Shown: positions 1-13,800 of the stretch, one piece after another
Numbering within the stretch: position 1 is the first letter of the stretch
Layout of the letters: every line of letters begins with the position of its first letter
NCBI RefSeq assembly: GCF_032854445.1
Contig: NC_088302.1
Location: 5,265,338-5,329,337, forward strand
DNA: 64,000 bases
From: Liolophura sinensis
Taxonomy: Eukaryota; Mollusca; Polyplacophora; Chitonida; Chitonidae
Direction: 5' to 3'
Made by a program: the position numbers and the translations under genes
Notes under the pieces: model-generated
The model's database searches: none
Told to the model about the DNA's origin: nothing
The model's input: the letters and a program-made list of their open reading frames with translations, nothing else

Positions 1-3000
1 CTCCTTTCCTGGGTAGTCGTGTGGCCATGACTGGGAAAATGGGGGCTGAATGGTGGTATGTGAGCTCTATCTGGAGGGAAGCGTGGGTTCGAAACCTAGA
101 GATTGCTAGTACAAATCTCCAGCTGTAAAGCCCTGTTGCACAAGACTTTAGTTAGGCTCACAGGAAGGGGAAAGTGGGGTAACACAAGTAAAGCATGATG
201 TCTTCACCGCTATTTATAGGCTTACATCATCAATATCTGGTACCATTAATAAACACACCACACATCTGTAGAAAGACACAGAAGAAAAGTAAATGACAGT
301 AAATTCTCTAATCTAACTAATACAATCACCAGTTTGTATATATAACTACGTATAAAAGCAATAAGTCTGGAAACCTAACGACCTGTAACTGGGAATGAGA
401 AGACATGTGAAATACGTGTAACTACACCACACACATAAGTATATGTCAAATGTTTAATTTAAACATGCAGTCTTACTTCACAATGAAGATACATGTGATA
501 AATCCCTGTAAAAATTATATACATGGACTGAACTAATGCACACTGCCCCCCACCCCTCCCAAAAAAAACACATACACAAAAAAACACACACACACACACA
601 CAAAAAACACACACACACAAGGTGACAGTGAGAAATAAGGTGACAGTGAGAAATAATGCGACAAAAAACACTTTGTACAGCATGATTCTACATTACAAGC
701 TTTCCCAGAGTACTTCCCCATCATTAGGTCAAGTGGCAACTGTCCAGTGTCACATTATTTCCCACTGAACCTTCTCCATACCCACATCTACAGAAGGTGA
801 CTTCGATTTGTTTATTTATTTATTTGATTGGTCTTTTACGCCGTACTCAAGAATATTTCACACAACGGCGGCCAGCATTATGGTGGGTGGAAAGTGGGCA
901 GAGCCCGGGGCAGGTGACTTCGACAGATATAATCAGATAACATACCACTGACCACTCTGTTGTTTGTGGCATCATCTGCTCTGTGGCGTTTCTGAAATAG
1001 AACAAATATGTCACCAGTTACATTACAGTTTTGTAACATTACCACTTCTGCCAATAAGATTATATGTATGAAACGTTCATTCCACCACTGTGTCAATCTA
1101 TCCCCGTGAAGAGTTTGTGCTAATCTATTCATTTATTTATTTATTTCCAGGAATACCAGGCCAATGGTAAAAGGTCCCAATTACAGGCTCCATAAATCAA
1201 ACACAATACATAAATAATATACATATATAAATATATATTACTTCCAACTGTTTTTCACATTTCCCAGACAGAACATTAAATAAATCACAAGGTAAAAAAT
1301 GTATTCTTTTGACAGTGATGTGCACCACCAGAAATATATTATAATAACTAATTCTGGTAATGTTTTAGGCACACTAAAGAAGGTAACTTACAAAATCTTC
1401 TATAATTTCTTTGACAGCTGAGACAAAGAGGATGAGCATAAGGGGCACTGCTGTGGTGTAGCGCCCAGTGGGAGAGACATTGGGGATTTGCTGGAAACAG
1501 ACATATTTAGAGGTTAAATACTCCATTTATGAAGATTATATGTACAAATGACCAAATGAAGTTTTTCTTCTTTTTTATTGCAAATACATTCTTAGTCACC
1601 CTTCACAAAATTTTACCAAAGAATAAATCCTGGTATCAATATTTCCAACTTTGATGATTTACTTCTCAAATCATTTCCACAGAAGTATTGTAGCATTAAA
1701 CATATTCTAACCATTACAAAATCGTTATCTGTTTCAGGAAAGCATTTCCGTCCGTTATAGATAATCACTCTGTCCTGACCCACATGTAAATTGCAGCCAG
1801 TCTTTCCTTTCAGATATTGGCTTCATATGTACTGGGAACTTACCTGCAGTAGTGCAATGAAGAGGAAGAAAATATTGGCATACTTTCTGAACTGCTCAAA
1901 CAGAAACTTTGGGAGGAAGGATATAAAACTATACTTTGCAGTGCTGAAACAAAAAGAAATTTATTAGAAGATAAATTTTTATGACAATGAGACATATTAA
2001 ATGGAATTCTAGAATTGAAATTCCTGAATGAGTCAAAATACTTGACATTTCTTTAGCCCGACTAAATGAAAAGTAGTAAGTTTGACAGTGAACGATGTGC
2101 ATTGTTTTTCTACATGGATTCATTTCAAATTGCTCCACTGGCACTTTGTCAGAAGAGCGGTGTCTTGTTACAAGTACATGTGCATCTAACTCTGTCAGGC
2201 TGGGCTGCTCAATCAGGCTACAACATACAGATAAACACCAGAAGAAGTTTTTATAGCTGGTGGCACCCCCTACATGAAATCTACCAACACATGACTGAGG
2301 GTGACTGTGCCCTGGGTAGGTTAGTGTGCACCCAGTGTTTACCTGATCTGGTTACTGCAGTACTTTTGAGGCTGTGGGGCGTTGATGTGGATCACACGAG
2401 TCTTCTGGGGCTCCACTTCCTCCGTCGTTTCTGACTCCGCCCCATCAGGAGGATGTTGGAACTCCGCTATAATAACAACATATACATTACTATGATGTCC
2501 TGATCTCCTTCTCCCTATTCACGTTGTATGATACATGTAACTGCATCAATTCACAAATTCATTATAAAACAGACTTAAATGAACTTTTAAAATGAAAACT
2601 GAAATAAACTTTTATTTGAATATGCACGGAAAAGATGCTTGTTTACCTGTAAATCAGTGAGCCAAAATTAGGATCTGCTGAGGAGCTTCACATACATGAA
2701 ATTCTCTGATGATACTTACAGCGACCCACTTAATTAAATTTCAGCTGGATAGGTTAATGAGCTACATTTCTTCACCTGCCTAAGCCAGTTGGTTCCAAGC
2801 TGCGTATCAACACATCATTCTCTGCTCTAGCACTGCAGTGCTTGTGAATTAAACCGCTTTGTTTTATGAGCACAACTGAACTAAAAATGTCGCATATTAC
2901 AGAAAAGAACACAAAAGGATATCACATGGAGTGACTTGTTTCAGGTGGGTAATGTTTCTGCAGCTCAGATTGCCATTGATCACAGCCTGGTCTACACTAC

Positions 3001-4743
3001 ATGTACCTGATATAAATGTGTCATGCACCCCCCACCTCACACAGAACCCATATACAACTACACTTAACTACATCTACATTATACCTTCTACACATAGAAC
3101 TCTACCTACAGTCATTGGCTCATATATGTATACTGAGTATTTCACTGGTTCCTAACATAGGCATGCCAGTGTTACCACTACCATAATCAAAGATTGTAAA
3201 TACCCTGCCACCTGGAAAAGAAAATGCAGTCCAAATGGATATGCATCACCCAATATGCATAAAGCAGAGCGATAAAGAAACGTTGTTACATCACAGCAAT
3301 CAAAAGTGTTGCTATGTATTCAAATGTAAACATATATATTATAGATGCATCTCTTACATATCCCATTGGATGACACATTCCCCAGAACATTCCCACATAT
3401 TTGACACGCACACTTGACTGTACAGACTGTTCAGGTGAAAGTAAAATATAAATTACCTATCATGAATGTACTCATAATTAAAGTTATTGGCTACATTGGC
3501 AGTGCTGTATATCCATAAACATTTATTAATTTCGGACAAAAAAGGATACATGTACGTATAGACCGTATCAAATTACATGTGCAAAATTGAGCAAATTGAA
3601 AAATTTATTACATGAACGAAACAAATTATGTTCAGCTGACAAGTACTCCTGATAACATCTTCCTTGTGAATGCATGTTGGGTTTTTATGTTCTACTTAAC
3701 ACTTTTTCAGTCATATGGAGTCATTTGTGTGTGTATTTGTATACTGCAAGTCCCTGTTGCAGAAGAACTGCTGCTTCCACTGAAGTATCATGCCAAAGAC
3801 ACCAGACATGACACCAAACCCAGTCACATTTCACTAACACCGGGCCTAAACTGTGCACTTAATGTAACAATATTAGGTCTATGTTTTGTGTACTGTGCAT
3901 ACACTCACTACAACACTAATGATACATTTGGGTGTTACTGTGGATCTATGAACTTCAAAACATTTGAATGCACTGATGTAGCTTTCTGTATGTGAGTAAC
4001 TGTATGCAAAGAAATGCCTTCTGCTTTGAACAGATCAGTCATATTAACAAACTGATTTCACTTCCATCAATATCTGATCTCATGTTTCCTTCAATATCCA
4101 ATCATCATATCACTGCTTGCAACACTTTGGGCCATGATATCACTTAATCAATCCCTTAATCCATATCACTGCCCTAAATACCTGGATTATTGATAAATCA
4201 TGTCATTGTACTTACCGATACATGTACATCCACCCTACTGTCCTCAGCATGCTTTATCCCTTGATTCATAATTACCTTTCTAAGTGTTTCACAAACTCAT
4301 CGTTTCCAGATCTAGTACCATTTCTGTACGTATCCAAATGTACTTGTATCTAATGGACCCATGGCCTCACGCTGAGAGTAGTGCATGACTGAAGAATCAT
4401 GCCAAAGACACCATACATGACACTCCAGCCAGTGACTTGATCTCTTGAAGTACCGAGAAAAGGTTATGTTTTATTTTCGGAGTCTTATCTTTATTTTCGC
4501 ATTTATACTCTCTGCCATACTCATAGTCCTTAATTATTACAGGTCAAAGGTCACACATGCATAAACCAAGCTTATCTAAGAAAGATATCAAGACATGAAG
4601 TACTGGAAATTATTAGAAAAAACAAAATAGAAATAAATTATTAAAGTAATCAGCAGAAAAACTGAACGAAGAATGATTGAAATCATGCATTCATGCTGTG
4701 CACATGCTGTAAAACAAGCTGACGTCATATGACAAACACATCA

Positions 4744-4803
<60 letters not shown>

Positions 4804-7800
4804 CTAAAAGTAAGATTTTTCTGATGTGGAGAAATGATAGAATAAAAAACAACTCGACTTTCTGACTTTGTGTTCGGACTGAAGTTTTGAACGTCTTGTT
4901 CTTATCAAGGAATGAAGTGTAACAGTTTGACAGGCTTTATATATGGGCATGTTTCCAGGGAGTAAACGGTCAATGGGACAATGAATTGTCAAGTACGGGC
5001 AAAGCCTTTTAAATAGCTATACACAGATATAGATCAAAAAGGATAATAATACTGATCGTACAAAAATCAAACAATGTAATACAGTTCATTATGTACATTA
5101 AACATGGCTTTCTTACATAATGTACAACAATGCATGGTTAATTAACACAGGTGTGATCAAATGGTTGAGACCTATGGCCGATGGCTTCCACTGATACTTA
5201 GTAATAAACTAAGTTTCTTTAACAAAGTCTGGTTTCCATCCTGAACTTTGTAAAATGGAAAAACTTTGAAAGGTGGTGTTAAAGAGATAGAACACTGTCT
5301 AATGTGTCAACTAACAGGAAGAAAACAGTGATTTTCACAGAAAATCTGTTGTCTGTGTACAGCTAGCGGGGATCTGTTAAATCTGTTGTCTGACCAGTGT
5401 ATTGTACATCATATGCGTATATATCATATTTAGATTCACAGGACATGTTCATTTTAACAGTGAATGAGGAGTCAGTTGTTGTAAATTTAACACTTGGACC
5501 TTCCAATATATGGATGCATGCCCCACACCTGGGTTTGTTACATTTACCTACTTGCTTGCATTTCATTTGTTTTCTGAAAATGTGTCATCGTTAACATTTT
5601 ATTCATGTTTGGGCTCCGTTGTTTACTGTTAATAATTGCGGATTTGGAAATGATATCTTTCATTTTGACACTATTGTTCAATATAGGTAACATATTCAGT
5701 ATTATGGGGAATATATTATTGTTGGGATTGCAAGTAGATATACTTTTTTGATTAGCAGCTTGTGGTGAAATTTGTCTTAACACAATTATGGGGTGAGATA
5801 AAGCTTTTCTTATCCCAACGTCTATTAATCCCCTTGGATATCCCCTACAGAGTAAGACAGACTTTAATTCAGTAAGTCGCTCATTCCAAATGGTTGGGTC
5901 GACGACAATAGTACACATCCGTCTAGCCAGTGAATAAGGGATATTTTCCTATGTGTGTCTAGCGTGATTGGAGCCAAAATGAAGATAGAGTTGGGCATCA
6001 GTTGGTTTCCAAAATATATCTGCAGTAAAAATGCATCCAGATCCAACAACCAGAATATCTAAGGATGGAATACTGATACCATTTGCATCCATTGTAAAAG
6101 AAATTTGAGGATGCAGTGCATTAAGGATACCAAACAGGGATTTGATTGGACCATTTTTGATGGCCAAAAAACAGAACAATGACACATATATACATATATG
6201 TGTGTGTGATATGGGACTAGGGGAAGCTGTCAAGCATGCTGGGCCATGAGATATCTGTACCCTCAACATCTTAATACATAAATGGTACAACCTGTCTTGG
6301 TATATTCTGCCCATGTATAAAGTCTTGTAACCCATATTTTGAAACATTCTGAAAAAACTATTGGGTGTAGAAAAATAGTTCGCACAGATTTATTAATCTT
6401 CCCTCTTTAATGATATAAACAAATAATTTTAAGGGTCATATTCGTAATAATTGTATGCATCAATTCCACAGTGCTGTTGTGGGTGGAAAAGCATATCATG
6501 AGAAGTCTTTCAAGTGGCATAAGTATACAATTAATTTACCTGTGGTTATAAGAGAGGTTTAACAAAAGCTTTATCCGAAAGTGATCATTAATATGCAGGG
6601 CCTCACTTGTATGTTGCAATTAGACATTTGGCAACACTTTGGGGTCACATTTAATTTAGTGTGTGTTGTAGTCTCTCAACAAATATCAAAATACCACACT
6701 GCACTGCTTTTCCTCATCCAAATGTTTACAAACAACTTATATTGCTGAACCAGAGACAGATGGGAAAATTGGATAGCATATTCAGTTCACTTTTATAACT
6801 CATACATGCGCATAGAAATCCCAAAAAATAATCACCTTCCAACTTACATGAAAAACACGATCCCCACAAAAGTCCTCCCCATGTACGTGGGACAGGTTGT
6901 TGTACTCCGATGAAGTCACCACACATTCTTATGACGTTTTACATACAATGTATGACATGTATCCAAACTCCTCTACTGTACCTTTGCAACCTACTACGTT
7001 AAGCTCTCCATTACCATATCATGCTGATGTACACAAACATGATATACTTTTTCCACTCTCCTTCCTGGCAAAAGTCAATACTGTCCAATATAGTCATCAA
7101 TAGGGATACTCAGTCAGGTTAAAGTCTAGTGTTTGTGCAACCCAATTACAAGGCACATGCATATTTATTTACACTATTGTTTACACAGTCAACAGTGTAA
7201 CAGTGATACAACACAAAATATCAAAAGCCATACAAACATAATCATGCCAAAACAAAAGTGAAACAAAACATGCAGCTCCCACAGTGAGTTTGTATTCCTG
7301 AGACCTCCTAGTGTTTCACATCTGTCAGACTGGGGTTGGGCACATTAGCTTTACACAGACCCAGGCACAGGGGGGGTAAGCCTGAGATGTCTCTGACATG
7401 GTAACAGCTGAATCTCAACAGGTGAAACACTGACAGGTGCTTACTCAGCACAATCAAAACAGGTGTTAAATTCCCAGTGTTATTTCAGTTAGTAGAAGTA
7501 GTCTTGTTACTGGTTATTTAAGAAGCAGACCAACTCTAAATGTATACCATGAGTGCACCTTTAAACACATAGGACAAACTGAGTCAAACCAAAACAAAAC
7601 TCACGTATGTGGTTTGTGTTTTGCGTCATATCTGTCAAAGGGGTTGACATCTGAAAGTGAAAGTCACAGAAATACAAGAAAAAGAGAAAGTTAAACATCT
7701 AAGTTATCATGCTGTAGCGTTGACAGGCCTGCGATGTGGTATGACTACTGTACACACCTGAAGGGGCAGCACTTAGCTCAGCTAACCAACCTCAGCAGGT

Positions 7801-10800
7801 AATGAATCACGGCCACACCCACAAACACGGTTCTAAAATCAAATCAGCCATGTACATAAAGTGATGAAGACTAAAAGAAAACAAAGGAAATAAAACTCAC
7901 AATATAAATATATAAATCTAGTGACATCGTTTTACCAAGTTTTCCACTTGTATCATGCACGATCAGACTCACAATTCCATTGTTAATTAGAAGAGTTCGA
8001 CGATCAGAATTAAACGAATCAAATCTGTTTTCAGTTCTCACTTGTTACATTCATTTTAACATACCACAAGATGCACACAATCAGCTACCATATGAATAAT
8101 GAAAATAGTAACATGTAATAAAATACCACTGCAGCAGCAAAATATCCATGTGATCACATATAGCAGAAGTAATCCCCTCAATGTTAACGATGCAACATGG
8201 AACATACATGTACAATGTATGTGACTGAAGTCAAATAATAAATGTTAGCAAATCTTTGAGAAATAAAATAGGCCAACAGCATAGTGAGATGTGTTTGGTT
8301 CATGGAGCATGCAACCTCTCACAAGAGTTTGATCAGGTGTACAGAGTTAAGCTTAAAACGTTGCGAGAGGCTGAGTGCTGTGGTGGAAGATTTAATATAC
8401 TGCCTCAACAAGCAGCGAGTGTGACGCAGTTAATCCCCTGGGTAGTTAATATCATTATGTATGTTAGGGTGTTATGATTGATGGGATGATGTAACCATGA
8501 TGGATTACATGGAGTCTAATCTGCTAGTTTGTGGGTGGGGAGGGGGTTAACAACTTGTAAAGCGGTGAATTCGCACGGCCCAACGAAGTATGGCATGACT
8601 GCTTAGTTAATTAGCCATTCTAAATGCAAGTAGTGCACTATTTTAGCATTCTGTGTCAAGTCGAAACTGTAAAAACACAGTCTTGGTGTAAATGTACATG
8701 ACTCAACTGCATATCCTAGCACATCTGTTTGTTTGCTTGAGGTTTAACTCAAGATTCAACAAAATTTCTTCATACACAGAAGTACATGTACCACAAGGGA
8801 GTCTCATATGCATGTGCCTATCTGTATACAAGTGCTGCCTCACTGAAATGCTACATCAAAGACACCATGCTGACTTGAAGCCACATCCATTCACAGTAAC
8901 ATTGTCCATTTTAAAGTCTTCAGCCTGGCAAGACTCTAGACTGAACGCGGGCCTCATGCTTACAACATGCTTACCTGGACATTCCAGGTAGTAAATAGGA
9001 ACAAACATTTCAAGGTAATGCTGTGTAAAATGCAGGTAAACAATACATTAAACACAGCAGTATACATGTGTAATGTATCCAAGAAGAAGAGTATGTATTT
9101 ATGTTAACATATACATACATGAAATATAATCTCATTTAAAAGTCACATGTATATATTCTAATCTGGTAGTAACTCCTTCATTCATCTACATGTACACACA
9201 TATAACATACTATGACTAACCCTGTACCTCTTTTTCCCCCCCACAATCTGGTACCTCTCAGTCTCACATGGAGTGCATGCATAGTGTGGGATTTTACCAG
9301 TAACCCACACCCCAGACCTCACTACATGTAAGTCACAGATTTGTAACACATGTACATGTGCATGTATGTAACATAGCAGAAAATGTGTAATACTGTGTGG
9401 ATTAATCAAACCATACACCTATACTTACATGTACATATTTCCTCAACCATACAGGCATGTACACATGGTAACAACTAGTAGTACTTACCTTGTTTATTAT
9501 GACAAATACGATTCATGTTGTTATGTATATAAAGGGTATAAAATACAAGCATAGCTGATGAGATTTTCTGAAGAAAAACCTAGCATAACTTAAAGTTACT
9601 GACAGTTCAACATCCATTCATTTGGTCATGAATGAAGATCTAAACAGAACAGCTACACGTGTTACTGGCCAAATATGCCAAAAAACATGGATGGGGAAGA
9701 GGCACTCTTGTAAATGAAGCTGTCAATGTAGACACCAGGAAGCTCTAATGACATGAAATACATGTGTACTAATGTTGATGCTTTTCTTTAACTAAGGGCA
9801 GCATAAATCCTAAACACAATGTGCTAACATGCTTGTTTGGGTCAAAGTTCATTTGATTATACATGTATAGTCAAAAGTGTGTGTGACAGTGTATGAGCGT
9901 GTGTAAATACCCAAATGATATGTACACTACACACTGTCCATGTCTGTACATAGGCTGTTGATTATGTGAATCAGAAACAGGGTGAGGCAGACCAATCACA
10001 ACATTCCCTTCAAATCACCCCACAAAGGTCACAAAGGTCTGCTACATCTGCAACAATGTCTCTCTGGTTTCCATGGTGATCAAGTTGCCAGATCAATGTT
10101 AGAACAGTTGCCCTATGTTTTCTTAACATATTACACACCAAACTGTCTTGAATGGATGACATCACTTTGACCTATTGGTTTACTCTGATGGGTGAGGGTA
10201 GGGGTAGGGGATTGCACCTTGGCACACCCGTGACAAAGCTCCTGATAAACCGGGGAGAGCTGGGTCCATACACTCAACATGACAGGTCCAAAGCCTTCAC
10301 TTTCCAGTATATAAGCATTAATGAAAATAAGATGACCATATGTGTAGTTCTACCATCAAACTGAAATAATAACCTTCAGAAATGTTTGCAAATTTATTTG
10401 TGTGGGACAATAAGTCTCTCACTGCACTTTACTTCTGCCATACGATTCTAATATCTAAAGACATCGGTATATCCTTACAAATAGGGTGAATACAGAAAAT
10501 AATATATATAAAAAAAACTGTTAAAGAAACTTGATATTTTTGTCCTTACTCACTACAACATTATACATTTTAGACATTTACTGTCTTGCCAATGCAGGAA
10601 ATCTGGCATATTTTATGAAGACCAATTATTCTGAAGTACAATAAAATATTATACAACAAGCAGTTTAGAAATGAGTGGGGAAAAAAATAAGAAAAGGTTT
10701 ATACAGAGAGCGTTATTTTATACTCATCCTGTCCATGGTGTCAACCCTTCCAGTTATCTACACTGTCTAGGTTCAAACCTGAATTCAAACTCTGTGTTTA

Positions 10801-13800
10801 TATACAATGCACACATGCAACATCATATGACGTGCATCAGATGGACTGTGGTTTATGTGCATTTATGTGCATTTATGTGCATTTGGTACATGTAAAACCA
10901 AACATCACCCACAGGTACATCTGGGTGAACACTTAGTGGGACAATACTTACATGTACAATAAGCTCCGTACTGATATCAGAGCTCTTTACACTGGCCACA
11001 ATCTAATCTTAGCTACAGTCAAAATATACTGTACTTTGAACCTTTAAATCTTTGCACCTGTTCAAAACTGAAACCTTTTCTGAAAAAGTACATTTTATCT
11101 GTTCTTTCTCACTATACACGGTGTAAGCTTGTGTTGTGTGCAAGCTGCTTTAGTTGTAGTTTTACTGCTTGTATTGTGTCTGTTTTGCTCCTAGATATAG
11201 ATGTACATTAGAACATACATGTACCAATCCATGTATATAATATTACATAGAAAATACAGCTGTGCGGTACTTACATGCCGACACTCGCTGACAATAGCGT
11301 TAGTACACAACCTGCACAGCTCTGAATACAACAGTCAACTTGCACAGTGTACAGATTATCTTCTTTTTCTTGTGAGTGCAACAGAAGAGATTCATAACTG
11401 TTTTGAAAAATTTAGGTTGAGTTTATTTCTTGGGAGATATTCAGTTCAGCCTGCATTATGTGACCTGGCTGAATGCCTAATTCCCATATGGTATGAGTGT
11501 TTATTTTGTTTGTAATTAAATAGCTATATGCCATAGCATTCTTCAGGATTGAATGTATCTTAGAATTAAATACCACCACACTAATGGTGTCTAAACTTGC
11601 GGTCTGTGAGTCCAATGCCAACGGGGTGTCCAATCATTACACCAATGACTACATAGAGCACAGGGAGAGCTAACTGGTACAGTCTTCATCTCCTCTCCCT
11701 TCTGGAGCCCCTAAGGCTTTTTCCAACAAAGTGCTAAAATCAATACCAGTCAGGTAATCATTAGCCTGCCTGTGTGGTGACCAAAGCTACGACTCGACAG
11801 GTTAGATTGGTCTGTTGGACTGGAGGTCCTCATGCCATTCTAATGCAGTTACCGAAATTATTTCATGTCTGTACTCTACAATCTACACCATAGCAACACA
11901 ATCACAAGAGCAGGTGTCTATCAGAAGATGGCAATTTTTGTGGTTTCCGAAGAGATGCGATATGTTTTGAGAGCCACTTGACCTAATCACTGATGGTCTA
12001 TACCCTCATGGGTACAAATAGCCGAAACCTCTGATAGGGGCTACAAATGCCAAGTCCCAGCACAATATATTATGTATTAAGGTGGTTACAAGTGTCAATA
12101 ACAACAGACAGGCAATGGTAGAGGGATGATGGGGCAGCCATGTCACAGTCAGAAGCATTCTGTACATACACATATGGATAGATAAATGCCAGCTGGTACA
12201 CAATCATTATCTCCTTAGTTATCATTGTAGGCCACAGGCAAAATATCACACCACTCATTAACATCCAAAGGACATGGCATGATGCTGAGCAAAAAGAAAT
12301 TCATTGGAAACTGAATTCAGATATACTGTAGCATTGTGGATTTATTAAATGCCTGAGGCAAAAGGCCTACCTATGAATGATGTACTGAAGCAATATCACA
12401 TTATATATGTGAATAGGGATACATCTGCAATGAGCCTTAAAGGTTTAGGTATAAAATAGGACAGCTTGTCTAGTGATAGTAGCAAATGTACTTGTAGAAT
12501 ACACAGCTTTCTGCTTCACATATTTGGTTTGAATAGCTTCACTTTTAATGTTTTGGTTTGCCAGTTTATCTAGCAGCACATTAATTTGAACAATACACAG
12601 CTTTCTGCTTCACACATGTGGTTTGAATGGCTACAGTCACTCTCAGTGTAAACAACCTACCATACCATGGTGTAGGTTTGGGTACGTTTGTGCACAACAT
12701 CCCCAGAGAAGAATAGACTGCACTGCTATGGGCAGGAGACTGCATGCAGTCTTGGTAACAAATGCTGCCTCATGAATATTCATACAACCATACAATAACA
12801 CTACAGCCAGTATGGATCATAACAGTGACACAAATCATGCCATGTCCATAGCCTGAGTCAATAAGGCATTACAGGCACTAGTAAAATATTCATCAACACT
12901 CTGCATGCACAGTAATATGATGTATTAAATTTGTTCACTCACATTATAGTACAGGTGAATAGTTCTATTATTCACTGAATCATGAAATCTAGATTTTATT
13001 AAATTAGAGTTAAATGTAAATGTGCGATATCTCACCTCTTACATGTACAATCACGATATTGTGCATACACACATACATGTATACTGATACATTAAGACCT
13101 AAAAAGTGGCAATGTTATTGCTAACAATGAAAATACACCTTATGGCAACTTTTCATTGCTCCTCACATTATAATTACACAAGCTGCAAAAAAAGATAAAA
13201 AGGTACCTGTCAAGAGCTATCCCTTTATTTATAATCAATATGCCTCCAAAGCCATGCATGATTGCATCCTGCCTAAGTTTCTCTTCCCTTTGGCATAGTA
13301 TTATTCACACAAAATAACAAGTCACCTTTCCTTTTCTTTGTCATTGCTGTTTGCCCTTGCACTAGCTTGGATGTCATGTACATGTATCCTTTATCATTAC
13401 CTTACCACGATACTGCATATGGTCTTTAGAATTTGTACAACATGTAACCATATCCTTACAACAAAACCTCACAACACACTAAGGCCATAGAGGAATGCTG
13501 CTCCATGTAGCTACAGCTAATGACATTTACCTAACATTCTGCACACACATATCAGGGAATCTGGGAGAACTTCTTATAAATCAATGTAAACAACAGCAAT
13601 GTACCTCACATGTTTATCTCTCGCAACAGAACACATAAAATTGCCTCTACATCAAAACAATGTACATGTGTATCTGACTACACATTTAAACTGAAACAGA
13701 CACAAGCTACATGTAACATAAGTCAAATGAAAAGTAACCATGCACAACTTAATTCCTGCAATGACTTGCGTACATGTATGCTACAGCATGTTATTCTGCT

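Larger units (their letters stand above)
2467..7604. other. Presumed flippase intron with SINE fragments and the Penelope remnant
   Basis: No convincing coding exon was found on either strand apart from the retroelement remnant. Partial copies of a SINE core (ATCATGCCAAAGACACCAGA) occur near 3785-3860 and 4395-4440. Other ORFs of 60-130 codons here lack splice context or family similarity. Confidence 0.5.

Noticed and set aside
5363..6347. Intact reverse transcriptase gene
   Set aside because: At least three frame changes and missing catalytic N-terminal RT motifs show a remnant only.
9489..9567. Flippase leader exon between CTTCAG and GTAAGT (ends MNRICHNKQ)
   Set aside because: The splice sites are good, but the residues match nothing I know and its phase 1 exit leads into the same mismatch at 7605-7650. 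Kept only as a weak candidate.
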